A stretch of DNA of 14,549 bases. Source: Piscirickettsiaceae bacterium. Lineage in GTDB: Bacteria > Pseudomonadota > Gammaproteobacteria > Nitrosococcales > Methylophagaceae. The stretch covers positions 1-14,549 of the forward strand of contig JAUXFA010000004.1 in the NCBI GenBank assembly GCA_030620285.1, written 5' to 3'. The notes under the pieces are model-generated. The model made no database searches. It was given only the letters and a program-made list of their open reading frames with translations, and had not been told where the DNA came from. Below are positions 1 to 9,237 of the stretch, piece by piece (position 1 is the first letter of the stretch; every line of letters begins with the position of its first letter). The position numbers and the translations under genes were made by a program.

Positions 1-28
1 TCCAGCATCAGTAATTTCCTTGTTGGCT

Positions 29-59
29 ATTGAAAACGAACAATATAGCCCCCATTTAT
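29..59 (+). promoter_or_regulatory. Putative sigma32 (heat-shock) promoter of cbpA-degQ
   Basis: The sequence ATTGAAA (29-35) is followed, after a 14-base spacer, by CCCCATTTAT (50-59). This resembles the known RpoH consensus of CTTGAAA, 13-15 bases, then CCCCATnTa, with one mismatch in the -35 box. It lies just upstream of a DnaJ-family chaperone, a classic RpoH target. Transcription would start near 65-67, leaving a leader of about 30 bases before the ATG at 96 and only about 10 bases before the TTG at 75. A weak sigma70-like alternative (TTGTTG at 20-25, TATAGC at 44-49) overlaps it. The assignment is inferred from motif and context. Confidence 0.65.
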
Positions 60-95
60 TGATCCAAATCAATATTGACTAACAAAGACTGCTTT

Positions 96-1004
96 ATGGA
101 ATACAAAGACTATTATCAAATTCTCGGTGTCTCTCGAGATGTTTCAAAAGATGAGCTTAAAAAAGCTTATCGAAAATTAGCACGCAAGTATCATCCTGAT
201 GTGAGTAAAGAAGCTAATGCTGAAGCTAAGTTTAAAGAAGTAGGTGAAGCCTATGAGGCATTAAAAGATCCCGAAAAACGTGCTCAATATGACCGTTTCG
301 GTTCAAACTACCAAGATGGTCAATCATTTACGCCTCCTCCGGGTTGGGGACAGCAAGGCGCGGGGAGCAGCCATGGTAATTTCAGCAATTTCTTTGAAAG
401 CATGTTTGGCGATGGTGGTGCAGCAGGTATGGGCGGTGGCGATAATTTCTTTGCTCAAGGTGAAGACGTCAATGCCAAAATTACTATATCCCTAGAAGAT
501 TCATTTCGCGGTGCCAAGAAAACCATTCGCAGGCCAAGCGGTTCCAATCAAACCGGTACGCTTAATGTCAAAATTCCTGCGGGCATTACTTCTGGCAAAA
601 AAATTCGCCTTTCCGGTCAAGGTAAATCAGGCATGGGTGGCAAAGCTGGTGACTTATACCTAGAGGTGAAAGTAGCTACTCACTTACATTACCACCTAGA
701 AGATAAAAATATCTTCCTCGATTTACCTATTGCGCCATGGGAAGCAGCATTAGGTGCAAAAGTAACCGTGCCAACACTGGCAGGCAATATTAATCTAACT
801 ATTCCTGCCGGAGCAAAGAGTGGTCAAAAAATGCGGCTCAAAGGCCGTGGTCTACCTGGCAAAGAACCTGGTGACCAATTTGTGGTCATACAAATCATGG
901 TGCCTCCTGCAGACAGTGATGAGGCAAAAGAATTCTATCAACAAATGTCCGAGGAGCTCAGTTTTAATCCTCGCGAACTTTTAGAGAAGACACTAAAGAG
1001 ATAA
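96..1004 (+). CDS. cbpA: CbpA-like DnaJ-family co-chaperone
   Basis: This 302-residue protein is a J-domain co-chaperone that should stimulate the ATPase of DnaK in the cytoplasm; E. coli CbpA also binds curved DNA. The N-terminal J domain (about 1-68) carries the essential HPD motif at residues 33-35 inside [11 protein letters not shown] Gly/Phe/Gln-rich linker (about 75-125) follows, then the two beta-sandwich client-binding domains ([17 protein letters not shown] and the [16 protein letters not shown] segment) and a C-terminal dimerisation end. There are no CxxCxGxG zinc repeats, so it is a class B/CbpA type and not DnaJ proper. I chose the ATG at 96 because [12 protein letters not shown] matches the usual CbpA start (MELKDYY) and because the predicted transcript starts just before a TTG seven codons upstream. 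The ribosome binding site is weak. The next gene begins seven bases after the stop. No cbpM (the usual inhibitor partner) is present. Confidence 0.93.
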   Translation: MEYKDYYQILGVSRDVSKDELKKAYRKLARKYHPDVSKEANAEAKFKEVGEAYEALKDPEKRAQYDRFGSNYQDGQSFTPPPGWGQQGAGSSHGNFSNFFESMFGDGGAAGMGGGDNFFAQGEDVNAKITISLEDSFRGAKKTIRRPSGSNQTGTLNVKIPAGITSGKKIRLSGQGKSGMGGKAGDLYLEVKVATHLHYHLEDKNIFLDLPIAPWEAALGAKVTVPTLAGNINLTIPAGAKSGQKMRLKGRGLPGKEPGDQFVVIQIMVPPADSDEAKEFYQQMSEELSFNPRELLEKTLKR

Positions 1005-1011
1005 GTCATAT

Positions 1012-2385
1012 ATGAATAATTTCAAAACGGCTCTGGTTTGGCTTGCGGGTATCAGCTTATTAATTCAAGTTGCCGTAGCCGCATTACCTTTTGATTGGTT
1101 TAGCGATGACAAAATGCCAACACTGGCTCCCATGCTCGATCAATCAAAACCCGCTGTCGTGAATATCGCTACCCGAAGCAATGTCCGCATACAAGATAAT
1201 CCTTTACTTGATGATCCCTTCTTCCGAAGATTCTTTAATATCCCTGAGCAACAACCCCGCCACCGCACCAAACAAAGCTTGGGATCGGGCGTTATTTTTG
1301 ATGCCAAACAAGGCTTGGTCTTAACCAATAATCATGTCATTCATCGCGCAGATGAAATTACCGTATCACTAACCGATGGCCGTAGCTTTCAAGCTGAAGT
1401 GATTGGTAGTGATCCAGCCACTGACGTTGCCTTAATTAAAATCCCAGCGGAACAATTAACCGCATTGCCACTCGCTGATTCCGACAAATTAAGAGTCGGC
1501 GACTTTGTGGTGGCCATTGGCAACCCTTTTGGCCTAGGTCAAACAGTGACTTCTGGCATTGTCAGCGCCCTTGGTCGTAGCGGTTTAGGCATAGAAGGTT
1601 ATGAGAACTTTATCCAAACTGATGCCTCAATTAATCCCGGTAATTCCGGTGGTGCCTTGGTTAACCTCCGTGGTGAATTGGTCGGCATTAATACCGCTAT
1701 TTTTTCACCCGGACAAAAGTCTGGCAATATTGGAATAGGCTTTGCCATCCCCAGCAATATGGTCAAACAAATTACCGAACAACTCATTGAATATGGCGAA
1801 GTTCGTCGAGCGCATCTTGGTGTGCAAATGCAAGATATATCCCCTGAATTAGCCAATGCTTTTAATCTTAAAGCCGAACATGGCGCTGTCGTAACACGGG
1901 TATTACAAGACTCAGCAGCCGATAAAGCTGGATTACAAGTAGGCGATGTCATTACTGCCATTGATGGTGACAAATTACTCAGTGCCGACAGCCTACGAAA
2001 TACCATTGGATTGCTATTAGTTGGCCAAACTATTGAGCTCGATATTCTGCGTGAAGGCAAAGTAAAAACACTGAAAGCCATCGTAAAAGAAACTAAGAAA
2101 CAAATTGCTCAAGGTGCCGTGCATCCAAAACTTGCAGGTGCAACATTTGGCGATCTCGAACAATCATCGCCTTACTATGGCAAGCTTGATGGCGTGGTAG
2201 TGTACTCGGTAAAACGCGAAAGCCCAGCGTGGAATGCCGGATTACGAACTAATGACATTATTACATCAGCAAACAAACTGCCGATTAAAACCCTCGATGA
2301 CTTCAAACCGTTGGCTCATAACGGTAAACAATTGCTATTGAACCTAACTCGTAATGGACGAGCAATGTTTTTGTTATTACGTTAG
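1012..2385 (+). CDS. degQ: DegQ/DegP-family periplasmic serine endoprotease (HtrA, Do family)
   Basis: This is a 457-residue HtrA protease that degrades or refolds damaged envelope proteins in the periplasm. A signal peptide (about residues 1-23, hydrophobic core WLAGISLLIQVAVA) ends near an A-x-A site. The trypsin-like domain carries the triad His108 (TNNHV), Asp138 (ATDVALIKI) and Ser212 in GNSGG. Two PDZ domains follow (about 265-360 and 370-455), and the protein ends RAMFLLLR like DegQ. The two PDZ domains rule out DegS, and the short loop around residues 62-88 favours DegQ/MucD over DegP. It starts seven bases after the cbpA stop, so the pair is probably one transcript, which would put the protease under the same heat-shock-type promoter. 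No clear intrinsic terminator follows; the first downstream hairpins lack a T tract. DegQ versus MucD naming is uncertain, but the family is not. Confidence 0.94.
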   Translation: MNNFKTALVWLAGISLLIQVAVAALPFDWFSDDKMPTLAPMLDQSKPAVVNIATRSNVRIQDNPLLDDPFFRRFFNIPEQQPRHRTKQSLGSGVIFDAKQGLVLTNNHVIHRADEITVSLTDGRSFQAEVIGSDPATDVALIKIPAEQLTALPLADSDKLRVGDFVVAIGNPFGLGQTVTSGIVSALGRSGLGIEGYENFIQTDASINPGNSGGALVNLRGELVGINTAIFSPGQKSGNIGIGFAIPSNMVKQITEQLIEYGEVRRAHLGVQMQDISPELANAFNLKAEHGAVVTRVLQDSAADKAGLQVGDVITAIDGDKLLSADSLRNTIGLLLVGQTIELDILREGKVKTLKAIVKETKKQIAQGAVHPKLAGATFGDLEQSSPYYGKLDGVVVYSVKRESPAWNAGLRTNDIITSANKLPIKTLDDFKPLAHNGKQLLLNLTRNGRAMFLLLR

Positions 2386-2412
2386 ATGCTATTTCGACTA
2401 AGGTCGAGTTAA

Positions 2413-2432
2413 GGAAATGCGTGCCCATTTCC
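2413..2432. repeat. Hairpin with CGTGCC loop (left end of repeat island)
   Basis: GGAAATG (2413-2419) pairs perfectly with CATTTCC (2426-2432) around the six-base loop CGTGCC (2420-2425). Ten bases of its centre, TGCGTGCCCA, recur on the opposite strand in the centre of the hairpin at 2829-2862. No T tract follows, so it is not a typical terminator. Confidence 0.7.
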
Positions 2433-2449
2433 CTAACAACCCTAGGGCA

Positions 2450-2580
2450 CCCCTTGTGCTGGCCTTCGGCTTACACTGCGTTGCTCGCTTTAACAGAGAA
2501 CCTTCGCAAAACTCCCTTCGGTCAAACATGCTCAGTTTTTATCTCTGTTAAAACTGTGCTACTCGTCAGCACAAAATGGG
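2450..2580. repeat. Long imperfect palindrome with nested arms
   Basis: Outer arms CCCCTTGTGCTG (2450-2461) and CAGCACAAAATGGG (2567-2580) are near-complementary, differing by a two-base insertion and a mismatch. Inner arms TTTAACAGAGA (2489-2499) and TCTCTGTTAAA (2542-2552) are exact 11-base reverse complements. Nested further inside, AAAACT and AGTTTT can also pair. The arrangement could fold into one long cruciform or RNA stem. I see no protein-coding or transposase remnant in it. Confidence 0.65.
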
Positions 2581-2597
2581 ATGTTAGTTTCCCCGTC

Positions 2598-2666
2598 CCG
2601 TTCGTCCTGAGCCTGTCGAAGGACGAATTAAAAACGTTCATGGTTCAACAAGCTCACCACGAACGG
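2598..2666. repeat. Pair of facing REP-like elements (REPIN/BIME-like)
   Basis: Element 1 (2598-2627, plus) starts CCGTTCGTCCTGAGCC and folds by pairing TTCGTCC with GGACGAA. Element 2 (2635-2666, read on the minus strand) starts CCGTTCGTGGTGAGCT and folds through a ten-base stem with one G.T pair. They face each other across a seven-base spacer (2628-2634) and can also pair with each other head to head. The CC of the first stem is GG in the second, and the opposite arm changes to match, so pairing is kept while sequence changes. The core GTTCGTcCTGAGCcTGTCGAA belongs to a widely dispersed proteobacterial small palindrome. Confidence 0.85.
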
Positions 2667-2715
2667 AAACGAAAGATCGACGAAACGCCCTTATGCGATG
2701 CCAAGCTTTGAAAAA

Positions 2716-2775
2716 CTATTCGGTATCAGTGCGATGAGTGTTTGAGCGTAGCGAGTTTTCGTCGCATCCGAATAG
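2716..2775. repeat. Interrupted inverted repeat
   Basis: CTATTCGG (2716-2723) is an exact reverse complement of CCGAATAG (2768-2775). Nested inside, TGCGATGA (2730-2737) pairs with TCGTCGCA (2759-2766) with one G.T pair. A six-base bulge (2724-2729) on the left faces a single T on the right, and the apical loop is 21 bases. No T tract follows on either strand. Function unknown; it fits the repeat-rich character of the surrounding interval. Confidence 0.6.
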
Positions 2776-2812
2776 ATTAAAAAGCGAGGGTATCCCGAAG
2801 GGACAAACATGG

Positions 2813-2875
2813 GCTGCCTTTTTGTTTGGTTCGTTTATTTTGGGCACGCAAAATAAATGAACGCCTCGCGGCAGC
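2813..2875. repeat. Composite hairpin with GGCACG loop (right end of repeat island)
   Basis: GTTCGTTTATTTTG (2829-2842) pairs with CAAAATAAATGAAC (2849-2862) over 14 positions with one G.T pair, around the loop GGCACG (2843-2848). An outer stem GCTGCC (2813-2818) with GGCAGC (2870-2875) can close it. Read on the minus strand the loop is CGTGCC with the core TGCGTGCCCA, identical to the centre of the hairpin at 2413-2432. No T tract follows on either strand, so terminator function for the flanking convergent genes is doubtful. Confidence 0.75.
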
Positions 2876-2917
2876 GATCTCAAAAGCTAGAAAAATAAAT
2901 CTGTCGCCATTGATCAT

Positions 2918-3409
2918 TCAACCTTCTTCATCAAGCTCCGCAGTTATTCTCTTGAGGATGTAATCATTTGTTAACAGGAGCACATAGCTAACAGCGATTG
3001 AAATCAAAGACGCAACAATCGACGCATGCCAAATTAATGAAAAAAAAGAAACCGAAAAACAACCATACCCAATAGATACTATTATCCAAAGAACGGGAGT
3101 TTTATGCATTTCACGATAATGTCTATAGGATCGCTCCCCAATCCATAAGAAATTTTCATTAAGATTTGCATAGAAAATTAAAATTGGTATCGCTAAGGCA
3201 CTGGTAAGCAAAGCTATATACTGAGGTGTGGATAAAACATCTTTTTGAACAAGCGTTAAAATGATGGCTAAACATACACCCGTTGCTGCATATGCAGAAG
3301 TTCTTGTTAGACTAATTTTTTGGGGAGTCAAATTTTCGAAGAACAGCTTTAATCGTTGATTTACTGCATCGAAAGTTTTAGCCTTTTCTTCTTTGTTTTT
3401 GTTATCCAC
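2918..3409 (-). CDS. Hypothetical four-helix membrane protein
   Basis: I do not recognise this 163-residue protein. The N-terminal 30 residues are charged (MDNKNKEEKAKTFDAVNQRL) and probably cytoplasmic. Four hydrophobic stretches follow at about residues 38-55, 65-81, 106-126 and 127-147, with a polar, aromatic loop (NENFLWIGERSYRHYREMHK) between the second and third, and an acidic C-terminus (ELDEEG). The start is GTG, supported by a good Shine-Dalgarno (GGGAG, eight bases upstream); no earlier in-frame ATG is apparent. It lies 45 bases after the glmU stop on the same strand, so it may be co-transcribed with glmU, but nothing in the sequence links it to amino-sugar synthesis. It abuts the palindromic island on its 3' side, and its AT-rich composition and lack of recognisable family suggest an accessory or lineage-specific gene. 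Confidence 0.7.
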   Translation of the reverse strand: MDNKNKEEKAKTFDAVNQRLKLFFENLTPQKISLTRTSAYAATGVCLAIILTLVQKDVLSTPQYIALLTSALAIPILIFYANLNENFLWIGERSYRHYREMHKTPVLWIIVSIGYGCFSVSFFSLIWHASIVASLISIAVSYVLLLTNDYILKRITAELDEEG

Positions 3410-3454
3410 AGCAAAGTCTCCCTCTTTTTTCTGCTTAAGCCTCTGAAGCTGATT

Positions 3455-4819
3455 TTACTTCTTTTTTACCGGCCTCTTCCAATCCACCACCGTCTTCTGA
3501 ACAGTCTTAGTCAAAGTCAACGCCTCCGCTGGTGCATCCTTCCGTAAAGTCGTCCCTGCCCCAATCGTCGCCCCATCTTCTACGGTTATCGGCGCTATCA
3601 ACTGACTATCTGATCCAATAAAAACATTATCTCCAATTTTGGTACGATGCTTATTCGCACCATCATAATTACAAGTAATCGTGCCAGCGCCAATATTAAC
3701 GTCTGATCCCATATCGGTATCGCCAATATAACTCAAATGGTTGACCTTAGATCCTTGGCCTATATTGGCATTTTTAGTCTCAACAAAATTACCAATTTTA
3801 CTGTTATCTGACAATACTGTTCCCAGCCGTAATCGTGCAAATGGTCCAATATTTACATTGGCGCCCACCTGGCTTGAATCAATCATACTATTGGGCAGGA
3901 TAATTGTGCCTTGGCCAATAATTGAATCCTTAATAATACAGTTAGCACCAATTTCAACATTATCGTCAAGGGTCACTTCACCTTCAAAAATAACATTTAC
4001 ATCTATTATGATGTCAGTACCTACTTCTAATGTGCCCCGGATATCTACTCGTTCAGGATCCAACAAAGTAACACCGCTTGCCATTAATTTCTGTGCTTGC
4101 AACTGCTGTTTATGACGCTCTAATTCTGCTAATTGTTGCCGTGTATTCACCCCTGCTACCTCCGCATTATCCTGACAGCAAACTGTATTAATTGCCAAAC
4201 CATCAGCAACAGCCATTGCCACCATATCCGTTAGATAATATTCACCTTGAGAATTATCATTGCTCAGTTTATTCAGCGATGCTATCAACCATTTTGCAGG
4301 CAACGCCATAATACCGCTATTCACTTCACTAATAGCTAACGTCGCCTCATCGGCATCTTTTTGTTCGGTAATGCAAATAACATCACCGCTAGTATTACGT
4401 ACAATACGTCCATAGCCGGTGGGATCAGCAAGCTCTGTTGTTAAAATTCGTAAACTCTGACTATCACCACATTGAATTAATTTTTCTAATGTAGCTGACT
4501 GCGTTAATGGCACGTCACCATAGAGCACTAACACTTGTTCGGCTTGCTCAAAGACAGAAACCGCTTGCATCACCGCATGGCCTGTACCCAGTTGTTGATG
4601 CTGCATCACTGCAGTGATATTTCGATTATCTAATAACGGTATGACTTGTTCTGAACCATTGCCACACACCACCGCTAAGCTTTTTGGTTTGAGTGATAAT
4701 GCCACATCAATAACATGTTCAACTAAAGCTTTGCCTGCTAATTTATGCATAACCTTAGTCGTCGTTGATTTCATTCTGGTGCCTTTACCAGCAGCAAGGA
4801 CGACAATAGAAAGACTCAT
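3455..4819 (-). CDS. glmU: Bifunctional GlcN-1-P acetyltransferase / GlcNAc-1-P uridyltransferase GlmU
   Basis: GlmU makes UDP-GlcNAc in the cytoplasm for peptidoglycan and LPS: it acetylates glucosamine-1-phosphate and then transfers UMP from UTP. The N-terminal nucleotidyltransferase domain (about 1-226) has the signature LAAGKGTRM at 8-16, the metal-binding Asp102 in YGDVPL and Asn225 in GVNTRQQL. The C-terminal left-handed beta-helix is built from hexapeptide repeats (about 245-430) and carries the catalytic His361 in VNHLSYIGD. I chose the ATG at 4819 (454 residues) over an in-frame ATG four codons upstream (4831): MSLSIVVLAAGKG matches the usual MSVVILAAGKG start and has a GGA eight bases ahead, while the upstream ATG has no Shine-Dalgarno. 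It lies downstream of the atp terminator, so an AT-rich leader at about 4832-4870 probably holds its own promoter. Length is near the E. coli 456 residues. Confidence 0.96.
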   Translation of the reverse strand: MSLSIVVLAAGKGTRMKSTTTKVMHKLAGKALVEHVIDVALSLKPKSLAVVCGNGSEQVIPLLDNRNITAVMQHQQLGTGHAVMQAVSVFEQAEQVLVLYGDVPLTQSATLEKLIQCGDSQSLRILTTELADPTGYGRIVRNTSGDVICITEQKDADEATLAISEVNSGIMALPAKWLIASLNKLSNDNSQGEYYLTDMVAMAVADGLAINTVCCQDNAEVAGVNTRQQLAELERHKQQLQAQKLMASGVTLLDPERVDIRGTLEVGTDIIIDVNVIFEGEVTLDDNVEIGANCIIKDSIIGQGTIILPNSMIDSSQVGANVNIGPFARLRLGTVLSDNSKIGNFVETKNANIGQGSKVNHLSYIGDTDMGSDVNIGAGTITCNYDGANKHRTKIGDNVFIGSDSQLIAPITVEDGATIGAGTTLRKDAPAEALTLTKTVQKTVVDWKRPVKKK

Positions 4820-4871
4820 GTATAGTTCCATGTAATTCAGTAGTGATATATCTTAACAAAATATAAAGGCT

Positions 4872-4902
4872 AAAAAAAAGGCCGTCATAAGACAGCCTTT
4901 TT
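4872..4902 (-). terminator. Intrinsic terminator of the atp operon
   Basis: On the minus strand GGCTGTC (4891-4897) pairs with GACGGCC (4880-4886) around the loop TTAT, with one G.T pair and A-T pairs extending the base. It is followed by eight consecutive T. It begins 19 bases past the atpC stop. On the plus strand the stem is also followed by five T, but the G.T pair becomes a C.A mismatch, so it looks built mainly for the atp direction. Confidence 0.9.
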
Positions 4903-4921
4903 AATTCATTTTTGCATGATA

Positions 4922-5344
4922 CTAATGAGATTTACCTTTTCTCATACGGTCAATACTACGAAGTTGCGCCATTGCTTCAGCCATTTTAGCTTGAGCTTCC
5001 GCATAGTCCATTTTCGCATCACCATCTTGTAGTGCACGTTCTGCATCTGCTTTGGCTTCTAATGCCGCGGCTTCATCGACGTCTTCAGCTCGCATTGCGG
5101 TATCCGCTAGAACCGTGACCACATGAGGTTGTATTTCCAAAATACCACCTGACACATAGAATTGCTCTTCTTTGCCATCAACCACTACACGCACTTCGCC
5201 TGGCTTTAAGCTTGTGATCAATGGTGTGTGCCGAGGATAAATACCTAACTCACCCATTTCTCCTGTAGCATAAACAATGTCGGCAGCACCTGAAAAAATT
5301 TCCTTCTCAGCACTTACGATATCTACATGAATAGTCATCGCCAT
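4922..5344 (-). CDS. atpC: F1 ATP synthase epsilon subunit
   Basis: This 140-residue protein is the epsilon subunit of F1, part of the rotating central stalk and an inhibitor of ATP hydrolysis. The N-terminal beta-sandwich (about 1-86: [51 protein letters not shown]) binds gamma and the c ring. The C-terminal helical hairpin (about 88-137, Ala/Glu/Lys rich) is the regulatory part that can extend into the alpha3beta3 cavity. Length matches E. coli (139). It has a strong Shine-Dalgarno (AGGAGA) and begins 18 bases after atpD. It is the last gene of the operon, just before the intrinsic terminator. Confidence 0.97.
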   Translation of the reverse strand: MAMTIHVDIVSAEKEIFSGAADIVYATGEMGELGIYPRHTPLITSLKPGEVRVVVDGKEEQFYVSGGILEIQPHVVTVLADTAMRAEDVDEAAALEAKADAERALQDGDAKMDYAEAQAKMAEAMAQLRSIDRMRKGKSH

Positions 5345-5362
5345 GATTAATCTCCTAAAACC

Positions 5363-6769
<1,407 letters not shown>

Positions 6770-6789
6770 TTACACCCTGTTATTTACTC

Positions 6790-7656
6790 TTATACCGCAG
6801 CTGCGCCGGCAACAATTTCTGATATTTCTTGTGTAATCGCCGCTTGGCGTGCTTTGTTGTAAACCAGTTGCAAGTCATCAATAAGATCACCCGCATTATC
6901 TGATGCACTTTTCATTGCAACCATACGAGATGCTTGTTCACAAGCAATGTTTTCAACAACACCTTGATAAACCAATGATTCAATGTATCTGAACAATAAA
7001 TTATCCAATACATTTTTTGCATCTGGTTCATAGATGTAATCCCACTGATGGGATAATTCTTCACTTGGTGCATCGGGTGAGGCTGGCAATAGTTTTACTA
7101 TCTTGTTTTCTTGAGTCATGGTGTTCACAAACTCATTGTAGACAAGGTATAAACTATCAATACGACCTTCTTCACATGCATCTAACATGATTTTCACGGC
7201 ACCCACCAACTCATGAGGATGCGGCGCATCACCTAACTGCACTGCTTGACCGACATGATTTACCGGTAGGCGACTGAAAAAGCCAGATGCTTTTTGACCA
7301 ATAGTGCAGACATCAACTTCAAAGCCTTCATCAACCTTCGTGGAAATCTCTTTCAGTATTGTTTTGAACAAATTATTATTCAAACCACCACATAATCCAC
7401 GATCAGATGAAATAACAATGTAGCCAATACGTTTTTCTTCTGCACGATCTTCTAAATACACATGTTTGTATTCAGAATGTGCATGCGCTAAATGCTGAAC
7501 TATATTGTAAATTTTATCTGCATAAGGACGAGTTGTTGCCATACGTTCTTGAGCTTTACGCATTTTACTCGCAGCAACCATCTCCATCGCACGCGTAATT
7601 TTCTGCGTGTTTTTGATGCTTGATATCTGAGTCCGTATCTCTTTACCGCTAGCCAT
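6790..7656 (-). CDS. atpG: F1 ATP synthase gamma subunit
   Basis: This 288-residue protein is the central shaft that couples c-ring rotation to the catalytic beta subunits. The N-terminal helix ([28 protein letters not shown], about 1-55) and the C-terminal helix (about 215-288, including [18 protein letters not shown]) form the antiparallel coiled coil that enters the hexamer. The globular middle contains [16 protein letters not shown], a hallmark of the family. Length equals that of E. coli within one residue. A GGAG Shine-Dalgarno lies eight bases before the ATG; spacing from atpA is 14 bases. Confidence 0.97.
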   Translation of the reverse strand: MASGKEIRTQISSIKNTQKITRAMEMVAASKMRKAQERMATTRPYADKIYNIVQHLAHAHSEYKHVYLEDRAEEKRIGYIVISSDRGLCGGLNNNLFKTILKEISTKVDEGFEVDVCTIGQKASGFFSRLPVNHVGQAVQLGDAPHPHELVGAVKIMLDACEEGRIDSLYLVYNEFVNTMTQENKIVKLLPASPDAPSEELSHQWDYIYEPDAKNVLDNLLFRYIESLVYQGVVENIACEQASRMVAMKSASDNAGDLIDDLQLVYNKARQAAITQEISEIVAGAAAV

Positions 7657-7670
7657 GACTTATGCTCCGC

Positions 7671-9212
7671 TTACCAACTACCAGTTGTTTTGAAGCTTTC
7701 AATTGCTGAACGCATAGCGCCAGAAATTTCATCATCAAAACCACCTGTTTCATCAATCTTAGCCATTAAACCAGCATGCTCAGAACGCATATTTGATAAT
7801 AATGCTGCTTCGAAAGACATCACTTTATCTACGTCAACATCATCAATAAAACCTTCATTGGCGGCAAATAATGACACCGACATTTCAGCAATTGATAATG
7901 GCTGATATTGTGGCTGCTTCATTAATTCGGTAACACGTTGGCCACGTTCAATTTGGTTACGTGTTGCTTCATCAAGATCTGATGCAAATTGGGCAAATGC
8001 CGCTAATTCACGATACTGAGCCAAATCAAGACGAGTACCACCACCTAATTTCTTAACGATCTTAGTTTGAGCGGCACCACCTACACGTGATACTGATAAA
8101 CCAGCGTTAATCGCAGGACGAATACCCGCGTTAAACAAGTCCGTTTCTAAGAAGATCTGACCATCTGTAATCGAAATTACGTTAGTAGGTACGAAAGCCG
8201 ATACGTCACCCGCTTGTGTTTCAATGATTGGCAATGCAGTTAATGAACCTGTTTGACCTTTCACTTTACCATCGGTAATTTTCTCTACGTATTCAGCGTT
8301 AACACGCGATGCACGTTCTAATAAACGAGAGTGAATGTAGAAAACATCACCAGGATACGCTTCACGACCCGGTGGACGACGTAATAATAATGATACTTGA
8401 CGATAAGCCCAAGCTTGTTTGGTCAAATCATCATAAACAATCAGTGCATCTTCACCTTTATCACGGAAGTATTCACCCATTGAACAGCCCGCATAAGGAG
8501 CAATAAATTGTAATGCTGCTGAATCCGATGCTGCCGCAGCAACAATCGTTGTATATTCTAACGCGCCATGCTCTTCAAGCTTACGAACAACGTTGGCAAT
8601 AGAAGAGGCTTTTTGACCAATCGCAACATAGATACATTTAACGCCAGTACCTTTTTGGTTGATGATGGCATCAATAGCAATAGCTGTTTTACCTGTTTGT
8701 CTGTCACCGATGATTAACTCACGCTGGCCTCGGCCTACTGGAATCATCGCATCAACTGATTTCAAACCAGTTTGAAGTGGTTGGTCGACTGATTGACGAG
8801 AGATAACGCCTGGCGCTACTTTCTCAATCGGTGCCGCACCTTCTGCATTGATATCGCCTTTACCATCTAATGGTTGGCCTAATGAATCAACAACACGACC
8901 CAAAAGAGCTTCGCCGACTGGCACTTCCAAAATACGGCCGGTACATTTAACACTGTCGCCTTCTGTAATGTGTTGGTAAGGACCTAATACCACCGCACCA
9001 ACAGAGTCACGTTCTAAGTTTAACGCCATACCAAAAGTATTACCTGGGAATTCAAGCATTTCCCCGGCCATAACATCTGCTAAACCATGAACACGAACGA
9101 TACCATCAGTTACACCGACTACCGTACCCTCTGTGCGTGCTTCAGTTGCCCCATCAAAGCTTTCAATACGCTTTTTGATTAGGTCACTGATTTCTGCTGA
9201 ATTCAGTTGCAT
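7671..9212 (-). CDS. atpA: F1 ATP synthase alpha subunit
   Basis: This 513-residue protein, the same length as in E. coli, forms the non-catalytic nucleotide-binding half of the F1 hexamer. The Walker A loop GDRQTGKT is at residues 169-176. The arginine finger that reaches into the catalytic beta site is Arg376 in [12 protein letters not shown]. The N-terminal region ([19 protein letters not shown]) that binds the delta subunit is intact, as is the conserved [17 protein letters not shown] stretch. It has a GAGGA Shine-Dalgarno and lies 25 bases downstream of atpH. No anomalies. Confidence 0.98.
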   Translation of the reverse strand: MQLNSAEISDLIKKRIESFDGATEARTEGTVVGVTDGIVRVHGLADVMAGEMLEFPGNTFGMALNLERDSVGAVVLGPYQHITEGDSVKCTGRILEVPVGEALLGRVVDSLGQPLDGKGDINAEGAAPIEKVAPGVISRQSVDQPLQTGLKSVDAMIPVGRGQRELIIGDRQTGKTAIAIDAIINQKGTGVKCIYVAIGQKASSIANVVRKLEEHGALEYTTIVAAAASDSAALQFIAPYAGCSMGEYFRDKGEDALIVYDDLTKQAWAYRQVSLLLRRPPGREAYPGDVFYIHSRLLERASRVNAEYVEKITDGKVKGQTGSLTALPIIETQAGDVSAFVPTNVISITDGQIFLETDLFNAGIRPAINAGLSVSRVGGAAQTKIVKKLGGGTRLDLAQYRELAAFAQFASDLDEATRNQIERGQRVTELMKQPQYQPLSIAEMSVSLFAANEGFIDDVDVDKVMSFEAALLSNMRSEHAGLMAKIDETGGFDDEISGAMRSAIESFKTTGSW

Positions 9213-9237
9213 CTTTGTTTCCTCTATAAACGGACCG

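Larger units (their letters stand above)
2386..2917. other. Gene-free palindromic repeat island
   Basis: These 532 bases between degQ and the convergent minus-strand gene hold no credible coding region. They contain, in order: a small TCGAC/GTCGA hairpin (2394-2407), a hairpin at 2413-2432, a long imperfect palindrome at 2450-2580, two facing REP-like elements at 2598-2666, an interrupted inverted repeat at 2716-2775 and a composite hairpin at 2813-2875. The open frame at 2421-2711 translates the REP element as PFVLSLSK, a well-known spurious product of this repeat type, and is not a gene. The island sits between convergent genes, where such non-coding repeats are tolerated. None of the hairpins is followed by a T tract on either strand, so none is a standard intrinsic terminator. 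Confidence 0.8.

Noticed and set aside
75..95. TTG start giving a seven-residue longer CbpA
   Set aside because: The family starts at MEYKDYY-type sequence (ATG at 96), and the predicted transcript begins only about ten bases before the TTG.
1599..2081. 160-codon open frame on the minus strand opposite degQ
   Set aside because: It lies entirely inside the well-supported protease gene, and its composition is typical of an antisense shadow.
2421..2711. Open frame of 96 codons in the repeat island
   Set aside because: It runs through the palindromes and the REP elements, giving PFVLSLSK, a common artefact translation of this repeat. It has no Shine-Dalgarno and no family resemblance.
2813..2875. 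Bidirectional terminator between degQ and the convergent gene
   Set aside because: The stem is long, but no T tract follows on either strand; the only T run lies inside the structure.
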